Below, in pieces: positions 9,320 to 17,779 of a stretch of 48,362 nucleotides of DNA (positions are counted from its first letter, which is position 1; every line of letters starts with the position of its first letter). The translations under genes and the position numbers were made by a program. Where the stretch lies: NCBI RefSeq assembly GCF_001274785.1, contig NZ_LHPI01000023.1, positions 1-48,362 on the forward strand, given 5' to 3'. This DNA comes from Vibrio hepatarius. GTDB lineage: Bacteria; Pseudomonadota; Gammaproteobacteria; Enterobacterales; Vibrionaceae. The notes under the pieces were generated by a model. That model did no database searches. It had not been told where the DNA came from and saw nothing but the letters and a program-made list of their open reading frames with translations.

Positions 9320-10348
9320 TTAACCTCCCGAGTTACAGCAGTCTTGCCAGCGCCACAAAATGTAGAGCGCATCTTCTCCGGCACCGGGGATCGTTCGCCA
9401 CTCTCCCCATTTCATGGTGCTTTCACCGATGACATGCGCACTTTCAGTTTCTGGTACAGGGAAGAACATACTCATCTTGTATTGGGATTTCGGCAGCATG
9501 GGTTCGATAACAGGTCGGCATAGCGCACTGTTCCCCATTGTTCGTCTTGCAAGACCACGCCTGTGTTGAGCCGCGATTGCACGCGCCGCTAAATGGCTGG
9601 TGTTTTCTGCTAATGAACCAAAGGCTAAGGTGTGGCCAGATAACGGATAGAGATGGCCCCAACTGCCAGCACACCAAAACAACTGATCGATGGGTTTACC
9701 AAGCGTTGATGAAGCAGCGTCAGCGGTACAAGCAGAGATAGCCAATGGATTAGCAACAGCAGCAGCTTCAGGCTGAGTAAAAAAGGCCAGTTCATCGTTC
9801 AGCCATGTTGGGTCCAATTCCGACAAATACATCAAGTCAAAATCCATGTAACCATCGGCATTGCAATTGCCATCCATGAACAAATCGAGCATGACCAAAA
9901 GCGGAAAGGCGTAATAATGGTAATGGTAGAAAGCAAGATCACCGGTATCGTATTCACCTTCACCATGACCACCTTGCAATCGCCTATCACCTAACGGTAA
10001 GCGAATCCCTCCCAGTGAAGGCGAACAACCTGGCGTTCTGACCAGTTCAATCAAACGCGCTGGCTCCCACATACTGGTAACAATACCTGGCCTTGGCACG
10101 CCTAAGTTGTCTTCACATAAGCAAAATGACTTATTTGATGCGCCGCTTGGGACATTGCCAGAGCCAAGAGGAAGACCGGCAACCCGGATAGGAAAAATGC
10201 ATGACCAGCAAACATCCGTCAGCAACTTGCCGGACAATAACCCCGCGTCTGGGCAAGTCAATTCGGCTTTTGCAGGAATAGAGGCGCTTAGGACAAACAT
10301 GACAACGAGAGTCCGCATCAGACGATACGTATTATTGAGCTTTTTCAT
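9320..10348 (-). CDS. traU: TraU, F-type mating pair formation protein
   Basis: 342 aa from ATG 10348, which follows GGAG at seven bases; the upstream TTG at 10354 is less likely. It has an N-terminal signal peptide ending AKA and many Cys residues, with the TraU-typical CWSCIFP and SFCLCEDNLG motifs near the N-terminus and a Cys pair (QDCCNSGG) at the C-terminus. TraU is a periplasmic protein needed for DNA transfer through the F-type type IV secretion channel. The start overlaps the end of traW by 17 bases. Order traW-traU-traN is that of SXT/R391 ICEs. Confidence 0.92.
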   Translation of the reverse strand: MKKLNNTYRLMRTLVVMFVLSASIPAKAELTCPDAGLLSGKLLTDVCWSCIFPIRVAGLPLGSGNVPSGASNKSFCLCEDNLGVPRPGIVTSMWEPARLIELVRTPGCSPSLGGIRLPLGDRRLQGGHGEGEYDTGDLAFYHYHYYAFPLLVMLDLFMDGNCNADGYMDFDLMYLSELDPTWLNDELAFFTQPEAAAVANPLAISACTADAASSTLGKPIDQLFWCAGSWGHLYPLSGHTLAFGSLAENTSHLAARAIAAQHRRGLARRTMGNSALCRPVIEPMLPKSQYKMSMFFPVPETESAHVIGESTMKWGEWRTIPGAGEDALYILWRWQDCCNSGG

Positions 10349-11459
10349 GAACAAGCTCCTTTGCTGGAATTTCTTCTATTTCAAACGCGAGCCCCTTTGC
10401 TTGAACAAACGATGGGGTGACTTGCAGATCAAAGCGCTGCTTTAGCGAGGCATTGAGAAGGTAAACCGGACTATCCAATGTCTTTTCGAGCGCATTGAGG
10501 CGATTCCAGCCTTGGGCACGGTCGAGCTGCGTGGTGATAAGCGTAATGCGGCGCAGCGTCCTATCTTGCGTCTCAAGCCAATGCGCTACTGCGTCCACTT
10601 CTTCAGCGTTCGACGCATTAAACACCACGAGCTGCTGAGTAAATGGCAAGGCTTTGAGCGGGTTAATACGCGTTCCTGCTGGGATCAATGTTCGGCCATT
10701 GGCATCCAATAGTGGCCGCTGCATGACGATGGTTGGATCAACCGTTCTTATCCGATACTGCGTGGCTTTGGGTAAGTCAGTGAATGTTTGGCGAGACCAG
10801 AAACGCTCAATGGCTTTTTTCTTTAATGCGCCCAGGTCAATCGACTGTAATCGCTGCATCGCCACTTGCATCAAATCCGGTTCTAAAATCGAATGAATCG
10901 GACCGCGTTGACCCAATGAACCGGTATTGCCGGTTTCAATTTGGCGTTGCAACCAGTCCTTGCTGTAAACCCCTAGTGCACTTGCAGTCACCTTGTCATC
11001 GTCTATGCGAAAAATGGCAGGCACGCTAGTCACCCGCCAGTGCACAAAGGCTTTCGGATCGATTCGAACCTGAGGAACAGGATCAAGCCCCGTCATCAGG
11101 GTATGCCAATCACGGATAGCTGCCCCCAAGGTCTTTCCTTCAGGAATTCCCCGAAACAACACAATAGCGCCGGTAGCACTGGCCTCTTTGAAAAGCTGCT
11201 TCAGTGACGAATCTCCCAGTGAGGACGACGCAAATATCAACCATTCATCGCTGTGTTTGAGCGACGCAGGTTGTTCAACCGGTGCAAAAGGCTCTATAAA
11301 TTCAGATGCACCATCCACAGCACTTTGTAAAATGCTGCGGCTCATTTCGACGATCTTTTTGTCCTCGTCAGACAACGGATAAGGCTCTTGTGCCCAGGAC
11401 ACTTGCACCCAAGCCAATGGAGCAACCAACAAAAATAAGAGGCATAGTCTTCTCATCAT
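10332..11459 (-). CDS. traW: TraW with an N-terminal TrbC-like part
   Basis: 375 aa from the ATG at 11459 (ATGATG, preceded by AGGAGGTG); the longer frame to 11552 would overlap the peptidase gene and adds no conserved residues. A signal peptide ends near VSWAQ. Residues about 70-170 (DEWLIFASSSLGDSSLKQL and following) resemble F-type TrbC, a thioredoxin-like periplasmic pilus assembly factor. Residues about 215-370 (FWSRQTFTDLPKATQYRIR and following) are TraW. In F these are two separate genes, trbC and traW, so this is a fused form of the two periplasmic assembly factors. It lies between trhF and traU in one operon. Confidence 0.88.
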   Translation of the reverse strand: MMRRLCLLFLLVAPLAWVQVSWAQEPYPLSDEDKKIVEMSRSILQSAVDGASEFIEPFAPVEQPASLKHSDEWLIFASSSLGDSSLKQLFKEASATGAIVLFRGIPEGKTLGAAIRDWHTLMTGLDPVPQVRIDPKAFVHWRVTSVPAIFRIDDDKVTASALGVYSKDWLQRQIETGNTGSLGQRGPIHSILEPDLMQVAMQRLQSIDLGALKKKAIERFWSRQTFTDLPKATQYRIRTVDPTIVMQRPLLDANGRTLIPAGTRINPLKALPFTQQLVVFNASNAEEVDAVAHWLETQDRTLRRITLITTQLDRAQGWNRLNALEKTLDSPVYLLNASLKQRFDLQVTPSFVQAKGLAFEIEEIPAKELVHEKAQ

Positions 11460-11466
11460 CCACCTC

Positions 11467-11979
11467 CTACCAAAGCGGCCAAGCGCGACCGACAATCTGC
11501 TCGCGCTTAACGGCATTCCAATAACGGGAGTCGAAACTCGTTGCGGCCTCACCGGAAAACCAATACTCGTTTTCTTGCAGCGTCAATGAGCGGCTAAATT
11601 CTGTTTCAGCCACACCAAGACGCTGGGCTAATGCCATGCCGGTAGAGACTTCAGCACCATTCACCAGCACATGCTCAGGCGTCACCTTGACTTCATCCCC
11701 TGGCATCCCTGTTAGGCGTTTCAGCATCCGAGTACCGTCGTTATATAACGGAGCGAGTCCTTTTGAGTGGAAGGCATACAGACCATCCTTAACGGGCTCT
11801 TTATTCCATAAGTCAATCAGATATACCGTGGTATCAGGAAGGCAGCGCTCTTGCTGGGTATCAATACCTATTCGGTAGCGCATCATGGCATAGGTGCCTA
11901 CCAAGGCCATGATTAACGCAAGAATGGTCAGCCGGATGAGATATGGCCGCCAAGGCATTCTTTTACGGAGTATCTGCAT
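11467..11979 (-). CDS. trhF: TrhF, S26-family signal peptidase-like protein
   Basis: 170 aa with one N-terminal membrane helix (residues about 14-33) and an S26 peptidase fold of TraF/TrhF type. Lys87 in DGTRMLKRLTGMPGD is the expected general base. The position of the nucleophilic Ser carries Cys46 (QERCLPDTTVYLID); no Ser occurs between residues 35 and 71. In RP4 TraF this enzyme processes and cyclises pilin; in MPF-F systems TrhF is thought to process the TraA pilin. The start follows GGAGG and overlaps trbI by 17 bases. Confidence 0.82.
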   Translation of the reverse strand: MQILRKRMPWRPYLIRLTILALIMALVGTYAMMRYRIGIDTQQERCLPDTTVYLIDLWNKEPVKDGLYAFHSKGLAPLYNDGTRMLKRLTGMPGDEVKVTPEHVLVNGAEVSTGMALAQRLGVAETEFSRSLTLQENEYWFSGEAATSFDSRYWNAVKREQIVGRAWPLW

Positions 11980-12310
11980 GAGACACCTCCTTTGAGCCTA
12001 CTGGCACGAAAACAGAATCATCAGCGCCAACCACCGCTTGGGCATCCAGCACGATAAAACCGGCTGCTTTTAACTTTTCAATTTGCTGATTGGTCTGAAG
12101 CAACCTGGATTCGATGTCTTGTTCGCTGGCATTAGGACCCAGTGACAACACCGCATCCCCAAAATCCACGACTGCAATGGGCGTACTTAACGCCAACTGG
12201 CTGTGGATGGGTTCGAGTGTTTTCATTAAAAGCCAGCTGGTCATTAAACCGCTACCAGCAATAGACAAAGTAATAGAGGCCATAAATGGCCAAAGCGTGG
12301 TCTTATTCAT
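11963..12310 (-). CDS. trbI: TrbI-like inner-membrane conjugation protein
   Basis: 115 aa with one N-terminal transmembrane segment (about residues 8-30), a periplasmic segment containing a VDFG motif, and a short Glu/Gln-rich helix followed by GFIVLDAQAVVGA. Size, topology and place between traC and traW fit F-type TrbI, which modulates pilus extension. The tnpB element is inserted directly in front of its start codon, so the translational coupling with traC and any ribosome site in the traC end have been lost; the new upstream sequence is the left end of the element. Expression may be reduced. Confidence 0.72.
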   Translation of the reverse strand: MNKTTLWPFMASITLSIAGSGLMTSWLLMKTLEPIHSQLALSTPIAVVDFGDAVLSLGPNASEQDIESRLLQTNQQIEKLKAAGFIVLDAQAVVGADDSVFVPVGSKEVSHADTP

Positions 12311-12439
12311 CTAAATCCCGCGAGAAACCCCGTCCTTCTAGGGCGAGGAGGGATAGCGGTTGCTCCGAAGGAGCAAAAACTACCCGATTGGTTAATGTTA
12401 ATATTTACTTTCACAAAAACAACTGTATTCTTGTGAACT

Positions 12440-13543
12440 ATGAAAGAGATCGCTATTAAACAACGCTTTTACCCAACGACTGAACAGGCTCAATTGCTTG
12501 CGCAGACTTTCGGCTGTGTGCGTTTCGTTTATAACGCGATCCTTAAATGGCGTACCGACGCTTTCTACAACGAAAGCAAAAAGGTTAACTACAACACGGC
12601 AAGCTCTAAGCTGACCGAACTCAAGAAGCAAACTGAGTTTGAATGGCTTAACAGCGTGTCGTGTGTACCGCTCCAACAATCTTTGCGCCATCAACAAACT
12701 GCGTTTAAGAACTTCTTTGAAGGAAGGGCGAAGTATCCAGCCTTTAAGAAGAAGCGCAGCAAGCAAAGCGCAGAATTCACGAAGTCGGCGTTTAAGTTCA
12801 AAGATGGCAATATCTACATTGCCAAGTCCAAACAGCCGCTTGATATTCGCTGGTCGCGTGAACTTCCTAGCGAACCAACTACCGTCACTATCTCGAAAGA
12901 CAGTGCAGGCCGCTACTTCGTGTCTATGCTTTGCCGCTTCGAGCCTAAACCACTGCCTGTTACCAAAAAGACAACGGGTATTGATTTGGGTTTGACCGAC
13001 CTTGTGATTACCGCTGACGGGTTTAAATCTGGCAATCCCCGCCATACTGCAAAGTACGAGAAGAAATTGGCTCAGGCGCAACGCCGCCTTTCCAAGAAGA
13101 AGAAAGGAACTGCCAACTTCCACAAAGCCAGAATCAAAGTTGCTCGCATTCAGGCGAAGATTGCCGACTGCCGCCGCGACTTTACCCACAAACTCACCAC
13201 TACGTTGATAAACGAAAACCAAGTGATTAGCTGTGAGAGTTTGAGCGTTAAAAACATGGTCAAGAATCCGCGACTTGCTAAGGCCATTGGTGACGCCAAT
13301 TGGGGCGAAATGGTTAGGCAGCTTGAGTACAAAGCAGAATGGCGCGGCAGAACACTTGTCCAGATTGACAAGTGGTATCCGTCTAGTAAGCGTTGTAATT
13401 GCTGTGGTCACGTAGTTGATTCTCTACCGTTACATATAAGGCATTGGACTTGTCCAGCGTGTGAAGCGCGCTTAGACCGTGATACCAATGCCGCTATTAA
13501 TATCAAAGCCGCTGGGCAAGCGGTGTTAGCTTGTGGAGCGTAA
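12440..13543 (+). CDS. tnpB: TnpB, RNA-guided RuvC-like nuclease
   Basis: 367 aa, full length for TnpB. The split RuvC triad is present: Asp182 in TGIDLGL, Glu266 in SCESLS, Asp348 in LDRDTNAA. The zinc ribbon has Cys319/Cys322 and Cys338/Cys341. The N-terminal helix-turn-helix region (about residues 1-60) and the OPF-type middle are also typical. TnpB is the Cas12 ancestor: with an RNA from the element's right end it cuts DNA next to a short motif that matches the insertion target, which favours retention of the element. All key residues are intact, so activity is plausible. It is on the strand opposite to the surrounding tra genes. Confidence 0.92.
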   Translation: MKEIAIKQRFYPTTEQAQLLAQTFGCVRFVYNAILKWRTDAFYNESKKVNYNTASSKLTELKKQTEFEWLNSVSCVPLQQSLRHQQTAFKNFFEGRAKYPAFKKKRSKQSAEFTKSAFKFKDGNIYIAKSKQPLDIRWSRELPSEPTTVTISKDSAGRYFVSMLCRFEPKPLPVTKKTTGIDLGLTDLVITADGFKSGNPRHTAKYEKKLAQAQRRLSKKKKGTANFHKARIKVARIQAKIADCRRDFTHKLTTTLINENQVISCESLSVKNMVKNPRLAKAIGDANWGEMVRQLEYKAEWRGRTLVQIDKWYPSSKRCNCCGHVVDSLPLHIRHWTCPACEARLDRDTNAAINIKAAGQAVLACGA

Positions 13544-13625
13544 GTAAGTCCCGATTGTTCTAATGAACTTCGGGCATAACGCCTTGAAACAAGAATCCCC
13601 TTCCTTTAGGGAGGGGAGCAGTCAA
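13500..13625 (+). ncRNA. Predicted guide RNA (reRNA/omega RNA) at the right end of the tnpB element
   Basis: For TnpB elements the guide scaffold spans the 3' end of tnpB and the right end, with the guide read from the flanking DNA. Here the right end has a GC-rich hairpin (13597-13616) ending at TCAA (13622-13625). The guide would then begin at 13626 with traC sequence (AGCCTCGCTCC). The 5' limit is approximate; the call rests on element architecture, not on a recognised RNA family. Confidence 0.45.
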
Positions 13626-16017
13626 AGCCTCGCTCCTTCAACAACTGAGAGATGGCATCAGCAACAGAAAGGCCTTTGCGCGTTAACTGTTTAATCGCGT
13701 TTACATCTTCTGCACGGGACGAGTACAACAGCTTGTGAAACGGATCGACGATAAGGCGGCCAATCCCGGTGCCCATCTCGGTAATAAAGAAAATCTCGGA
13801 ATAGACACCCGTGACGGTATGAACCGTTTTCAGGTATTCGTAGCCGCCTTCACCTAATGGCAAACGGCCTTCTTTTTTGAGCGCGTTGATGGTTTCGGCT
13901 TTTTGGCCAAGCAGGTACATATTGGCCGAGTTTTCAGCGATGGCTTTACCTGTAGGGCTGTCGTATAAATCGTTGACCGACTGCGTTACTGTTACAGCAC
14001 TGCCGCCATATTTTCGAAATCGACGGTAACCCGTCTCGATAAACTTACCGACATCACCTTGAGTCAGCAGATCCCAGGCTTCGTCAATGAACACAATCTT
14101 GCGACGATCCCGCTCACCTAAGTACATCTCCTGTTGGATTTGGTAGATAAGCTGAAGCAACACCACTTGTTGCAGATGCTTACGCCCCTTGAGCTCTTCT
14201 AACTCCAGAACGGTGAATCGGTTTTTGAAGCGAATATTGTTGTGACCATTAAAGAAGCGGCCATATTCGCCCTGTGTCGTAAACGGATAGAGCTGCTCAC
14301 CCACGTCCTGCACACGTCGGTCTTCATGATTTTTTAAAGCCTCTGCCACATCATCAACCAACATGGCACGACCTTTTTTCTCCCACAGTTCACGGGTCTG
14401 ACGTTTTAGGTTGGCCATCTGAAAATCGGTTAATGACTGCGTAGGTGCGGCCATTGCGGCCAATAACCCAACCAGTACATCCGCTTCTTCGTCATAGTCC
14501 TCAACGATTTCAAACGGGTTTAAGCAAATGCCACTGTCCCGCCCGAACTGTAAGAACTCACCATCATAGACTTCACACAGCTTTTCATAAGAGCGGCCAA
14601 CATCAATTACCCAGCATTGCCCGCCTTCAGATAAGTAGGAGGAGATGATTTCGTTCACCAGGAATGACTTGCCCGATCCCGATTGCGCCGCGATGCAACA
14701 GTTGTAATTACTGCCCGAGTCATAAAGGGACACACTCATGATCTGGCCATTGCGGGAAACAAAGTTAATCACTGGCGTGCCCGTGCCTTTCCAATCTGCA
14801 AACAAAGGCAACAGTGGGATCACATGTCGTGTCGCCATGGTCTTAAATCGAAACAAGTCGTTCATCGCCTGGCGGTCGGCACCAAATGGCAAGGCATTCA
14901 GGAAAATGGGCAAACAGAAGTACTTGTCTTCCATCAGCTCAAACCCGAGTTCTTTGAAATAAGTTCGAGCATTTGAAACAGAGCTGATGGACGCCTCTTC
15001 CGTCGGGGAAAACAGCGTTAAGGTCATATTTGCCCGAATAGGACGATCACCTTCTTGCAAGGCTTCAAAAAGAACATCAAACCCCTTTTTCTTGGCTGCC
15101 AGCACCGGCACAAACTTGAGCATCGGGCCATAGGCCTGATTGACCGCCCACTGACGCTTCGTCTCTAAACGAGATCTCATCGCCTCAGCTGAGGGAAAGT
15201 GAATGGTGACATTTAGCAAAAAGCTGCCGCGTAAGCCGCGACTGCCCGTCATCATATCGCCCGCAAAACTTGCGGCATGACCAAACCAGATCCGCTCAGG
15301 CAAGCGCTTAAACGATAAGGTTTTAACTCGGTAATCACCCAGCATCAGACCTTGGCTATCCACCTTGATAGCTCGGTCATAATCCAACACTTGCTCTCGA
15401 AGTGGTTTATCTGCCTCACTGCGGATTGGAGATGGATTACGCCAAGAAGCATCTTTTCCCCAGTTAAGTTGCGCACTTAATGCCGCGAGCCAATTTCGGT
15501 CAGTCATCTCAGTGACGCGAAAACCAACCGTTGCCAACGCCTGAGAGAAAGAAGCTCGAAGCGCGGATGCTCGACTCAACTCACGCTCCGTCGGTATAGG
15601 ACTTTCCAAAGGCAATTTGCAGGTGACGATCAGTTGAAAGTTGCGTACCTGAGTCTGGGTCGATTCTTCTATCGATTGAACCGTGCCCCCATCGAGGAAA
15701 TCCGCACGTTTGCGTATCGACGCCCTAAGCAATGGATCGGATTGACGATGCCGTAAGCCCATCATGCGCTGAAGGTCGGTTTGAATATCAGGCGAGGCGT
15801 ACAGGCCAAATTGCAGCAAAGTGTCTTTTGGCCAGTCGTTGTTGAGTAGAACATTAACCCTGTCTGCAACAGACTCATCACCACCAGGCAATGGGTCACA
15901 TAGAAAACCAAAGCCAACACTCTGGTCTTCCATGAAAAACAGTTGCTCATCGTCGGAATAGGCCAATACTGGCAAGAGCTCTGAAGCGCGTTGCCCTGAA
16001 TACAGAGAGGCTTTCAT
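13606..16017 (-). CDS. traC: TraC, VirB4-type secretion ATPase
   Basis: 803 aa from ATG 16017, overlapping the dsbC stop (TAATG). TraC is the cytoplasmic ATPase that powers F-type pilus assembly. The C-terminal AAA+ half has Walker A SGSGKS and a VFIDEAWDLL Walker B, with the family sequence NMYLLGQKAE downstream. The last few residues (FDCSPP) are encoded by the end of the tnpB element: without it the gene would stop within a few codons of KERG and overlap the trbI start. The change is small and at the extreme C-terminus, so function is likely retained. Confidence 0.93.
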   Translation of the reverse strand: MKASLYSGQRASELLPVLAYSDDEQLFFMEDQSVGFGFLCDPLPGGDESVADRVNVLLNNDWPKDTLLQFGLYASPDIQTDLQRMMGLRHRQSDPLLRASIRKRADFLDGGTVQSIEESTQTQVRNFQLIVTCKLPLESPIPTERELSRASALRASFSQALATVGFRVTEMTDRNWLAALSAQLNWGKDASWRNPSPIRSEADKPLREQVLDYDRAIKVDSQGLMLGDYRVKTLSFKRLPERIWFGHAASFAGDMMTGSRGLRGSFLLNVTIHFPSAEAMRSRLETKRQWAVNQAYGPMLKFVPVLAAKKKGFDVLFEALQEGDRPIRANMTLTLFSPTEEASISSVSNARTYFKELGFELMEDKYFCLPIFLNALPFGADRQAMNDLFRFKTMATRHVIPLLPLFADWKGTGTPVINFVSRNGQIMSVSLYDSGSNYNCCIAAQSGSGKSFLVNEIISSYLSEGGQCWVIDVGRSYEKLCEVYDGEFLQFGRDSGICLNPFEIVEDYDEEADVLVGLLAAMAAPTQSLTDFQMANLKRQTRELWEKKGRAMLVDDVAEALKNHEDRRVQDVGEQLYPFTTQGEYGRFFNGHNNIRFKNRFTVLELEELKGRKHLQQVVLLQLIYQIQQEMYLGERDRRKIVFIDEAWDLLTQGDVGKFIETGYRRFRKYGGSAVTVTQSVNDLYDSPTGKAIAENSANMYLLGQKAETINALKKEGRLPLGEGGYEYLKTVHTVTGVYSEIFFITEMGTGIGRLIVDPFHKLLYSSRAEDVNAIKQLTRKGLSVADAISQLLKERGFDCSPP

Positions 16018-16709
16018 TAACGCCCCTCCAACCAAGCAGAAAGATCATAAGGACGGCCTCGGCTGATGCGACCATCATTGGCGACGATGAAAGGCACACC
16101 TTGAATGCCCAGGATTTGAGCCGTCACCAAGGTACGCTGCATTGGTTCTAAGTTGCAGGCATCATCCTGTTCTAGGTTACCAATCCGGCCATTCAGCAAT
16201 GCATCGGTGGCCGCTTTTTTGTCACGCGCACAGCCAAGCTGGCGAACCTGACGCTCTGAATCAGGACCAAGCACTGGCACAGGGAGTATTTGGAAGGTGT
16301 ATTCTTTGGTTAGCGGTAGGGCTTGTTTCAAAAGCTCATGGCAATGCGGACACCGGGGATCAACAAAGACCACCACTTTCTTTTTGCCTTCACCCAGCGT
16401 CAGTGGATTCAAATCATCCATTTTTAAGCCAAGACGACTTAAGTCCAGCGTGTTACCCGCTTCACGAATTTCTTCAAGGCTGGTAAGCGGCTTTTTCGAC
16501 CAGGCATCATAGAGCGTGCCATCAATGACGAACCGGCCACTGTCTGACATGAAAACAATACGGCCATTGCTTTCGACCGCTTTCATACCCGTGACCGGCA
16601 AAGAAACCATGCCGTCAATTTTGCCAACGGGCGACACTTCAGACACAGGTTCAGCTTGAACCAATGGAGACAGCGCAAGCGCCAGAATAATTGGAGATAG
16701 TTTTCGCAT
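16017..16709 (-). CDS. dsbC: DsbC-type thiol:disulfide isomerase
   Basis: 230 aa with a signal peptide ending near AEP (about residue 20), a dimerisation region, and a thioredoxin fold with the CPHC active site at residues 120-123 and the cis-Pro GVPFIV motif near residue 206. It acts in the periplasm to shuffle disulfides in Cys-rich transfer proteins such as TraN and TraU. It corresponds in position to s054 of SXT, the right-hand border of hotspot HS2. The gene is followed by traC with a one-base overlap. Confidence 0.9.
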   Translation of the reverse strand: MRKLSPIILALALSPLVQAEPVSEVSPVGKIDGMVSLPVTGMKAVESNGRIVFMSDSGRFVIDGTLYDAWSKKPLTSLEEIREAGNTLDLSRLGLKMDDLNPLTLGEGKKKVVVFVDPRCPHCHELLKQALPLTKEYTFQILPVPVLGPDSERQVRQLGCARDKKAATDALLNGRIGNLEQDDACNLEPMQRTLVTAQILGIQGVPFIVANDGRISRGRPYDLSAWLEGR

Positions 16710-16840
16710 GAGGAGTCCTCGTTAATGTAAATCGAGGCTCCAGTCTATGCAGTTGTCCTATGTGGACTCGGTTAGATAGATTGAAGAAATCGCAATCTAA
16801 CTAGGGGGCTTATAGCTCGTTGAGGTTTGTTATAAACGAA

Positions 16841-17779
16841 TTACTCGGCGTTTGCGTTAACAAGCCAATCATCAAGCACTTGCTTCAATTTATCTAATTG
16901 CTCTTGGTGTTTTGCTTGATTCTTTGCCAATTTGTTAATGTTCTGCAATTTCCAACGAATCGCTGGCAAGTCTGCTGCATTAGGATAGTCAAACAATGCC
17001 CAGTCAGGTTGCCCTCTTTTGAATGACATAAGGAAAGCATGATCTCTTTCTGTGAAATGTTTTTGCAGTTCAATTAACATCATGGGCCTAACAGAGGCTA
17101 AGTCTTCGCATTCAACTTTTTCAAAAGTCATTCCGTCAAATTCTGCCTGAAATTTCTCATTCAGAGGCTGCCAGTTTGGCGACATGACTTCATTAATAGG
17201 CCGAGGGTGACTTAATGTATAGGTTAAAAAACCCACCAAAATCTCTCTCGAAATCCCTTCACTGCCAAGTAACATACGCACATCAAATAAGTCGCGAGGA
17301 TGTTGGCGATCCATTGCAGCACACAATTTCCCACCATACAGATCGGGAAGACTGACTACCTGAATCTCAGCATAACCAAACTCGTCTTCAACAGACTCTT
17401 GAACTGGCATTATTTCTGCACTATGCAATGTACCTCTGGCGACGGGCGACACTTCAATTTTGATCGTCGCAACCGGACTTGATACAACGATTCTCAGTTC
17501 ATCAGCTTTATTATCCTGAAATGCCGCTCTGATATCTGGTTGAGTATTGATTCTGTCTGTAATGCGCTGCAATGCAGCCCTGACATTAATCAAAGCCTCA
17601 TCTCTTGGTTCAAGTGGAAGATAAGCAAGATCAATATCTACAGATAGCCGAGGAAAATCTCTCACAAATAAATTAATGGCGGTGCCACCTTTAAGTGCAA
17701 AAACCGTCTCTGTTGCTACCACAGGAAGCATTCTTATGAGCAAGGAAACCTGTTTGTAATATGGGCTATCTTTATCCAT
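16841..17779 (-). CDS. mosT: MosT-like AbiEii nucleotidyltransferase toxin
   Basis: 312 aa from ATG 17779, overlapping the antitoxin gene by eight bases. The AbiEii/AbiGii (DUF1814) nucleotidyltransferase fold is shown by the KGGTAINL motif followed by the paired Asp of RLSVDIDLAY, and a later KLCAAMDRQHPRDLFDV motif. In type IV AbiE systems this enzyme transfers nucleotides to RNA targets and arrests growth. The position between traA and dsbC is that of mosAT, the SXT module that favours cells keeping the ICE. It is in the same direction as the tra genes but with its own promoter region. Confidence 0.88.
   Translation of the reverse strand: MDKDSPYYKQVSLLIRMLPVVATETVFALKGGTAINLFVRDFPRLSVDIDLAYLPLEPRDEALINVRAALQRITDRINTQPDIRAAFQDNKADELRIVVSSPVATIKIEVSPVARGTLHSAEIMPVQESVEDEFGYAEIQVVSLPDLYGGKLCAAMDRQHPRDLFDVRMLLGSEGISREILVGFLTYTLSHPRPINEVMSPNWQPLNEKFQAEFDGMTFEKVECEDLASVRPMMLIELQKHFTERDHAFLMSFKRGQPDWALFDYPNAADLPAIRWKLQNINKLAKNQAKHQEQLDKLKQVLDDWLVNANAE

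Larger units (their letters stand above)
12311..13625 (+). mobile_element. IS200/IS605-type (IS1341-like) tnpB-only element
   Basis: About 1315 bp holding only tnpB; no tnpA is present, so movement would need a transposase from elsewhere. The left end has an imperfect hairpin (12328-12335 with 12341-12348) and the right end a hairpin (13597-13604 with 13609-13616) followed by GCAGTCAA at 13618-13625. Both are subterminal palindromes expected for this superfamily, and TCAA is a known right-end cleavage tetramer (IS608). No target duplication is expected. TTCAT immediately precedes the left end (12306-12310). Removing 12311-13625 rejoins traC and trbI with a plausible coupled overlap, which supports these limits to within one or two bases. 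Confidence 0.75.

Noticed and set aside
12398..13411. Long open frame on the minus strand antisense to tnpB
   Set aside because: It lies fully within tnpB, has no recognisable motifs and a shadow-like composition; TnpB on the plus strand has every catalytic residue.
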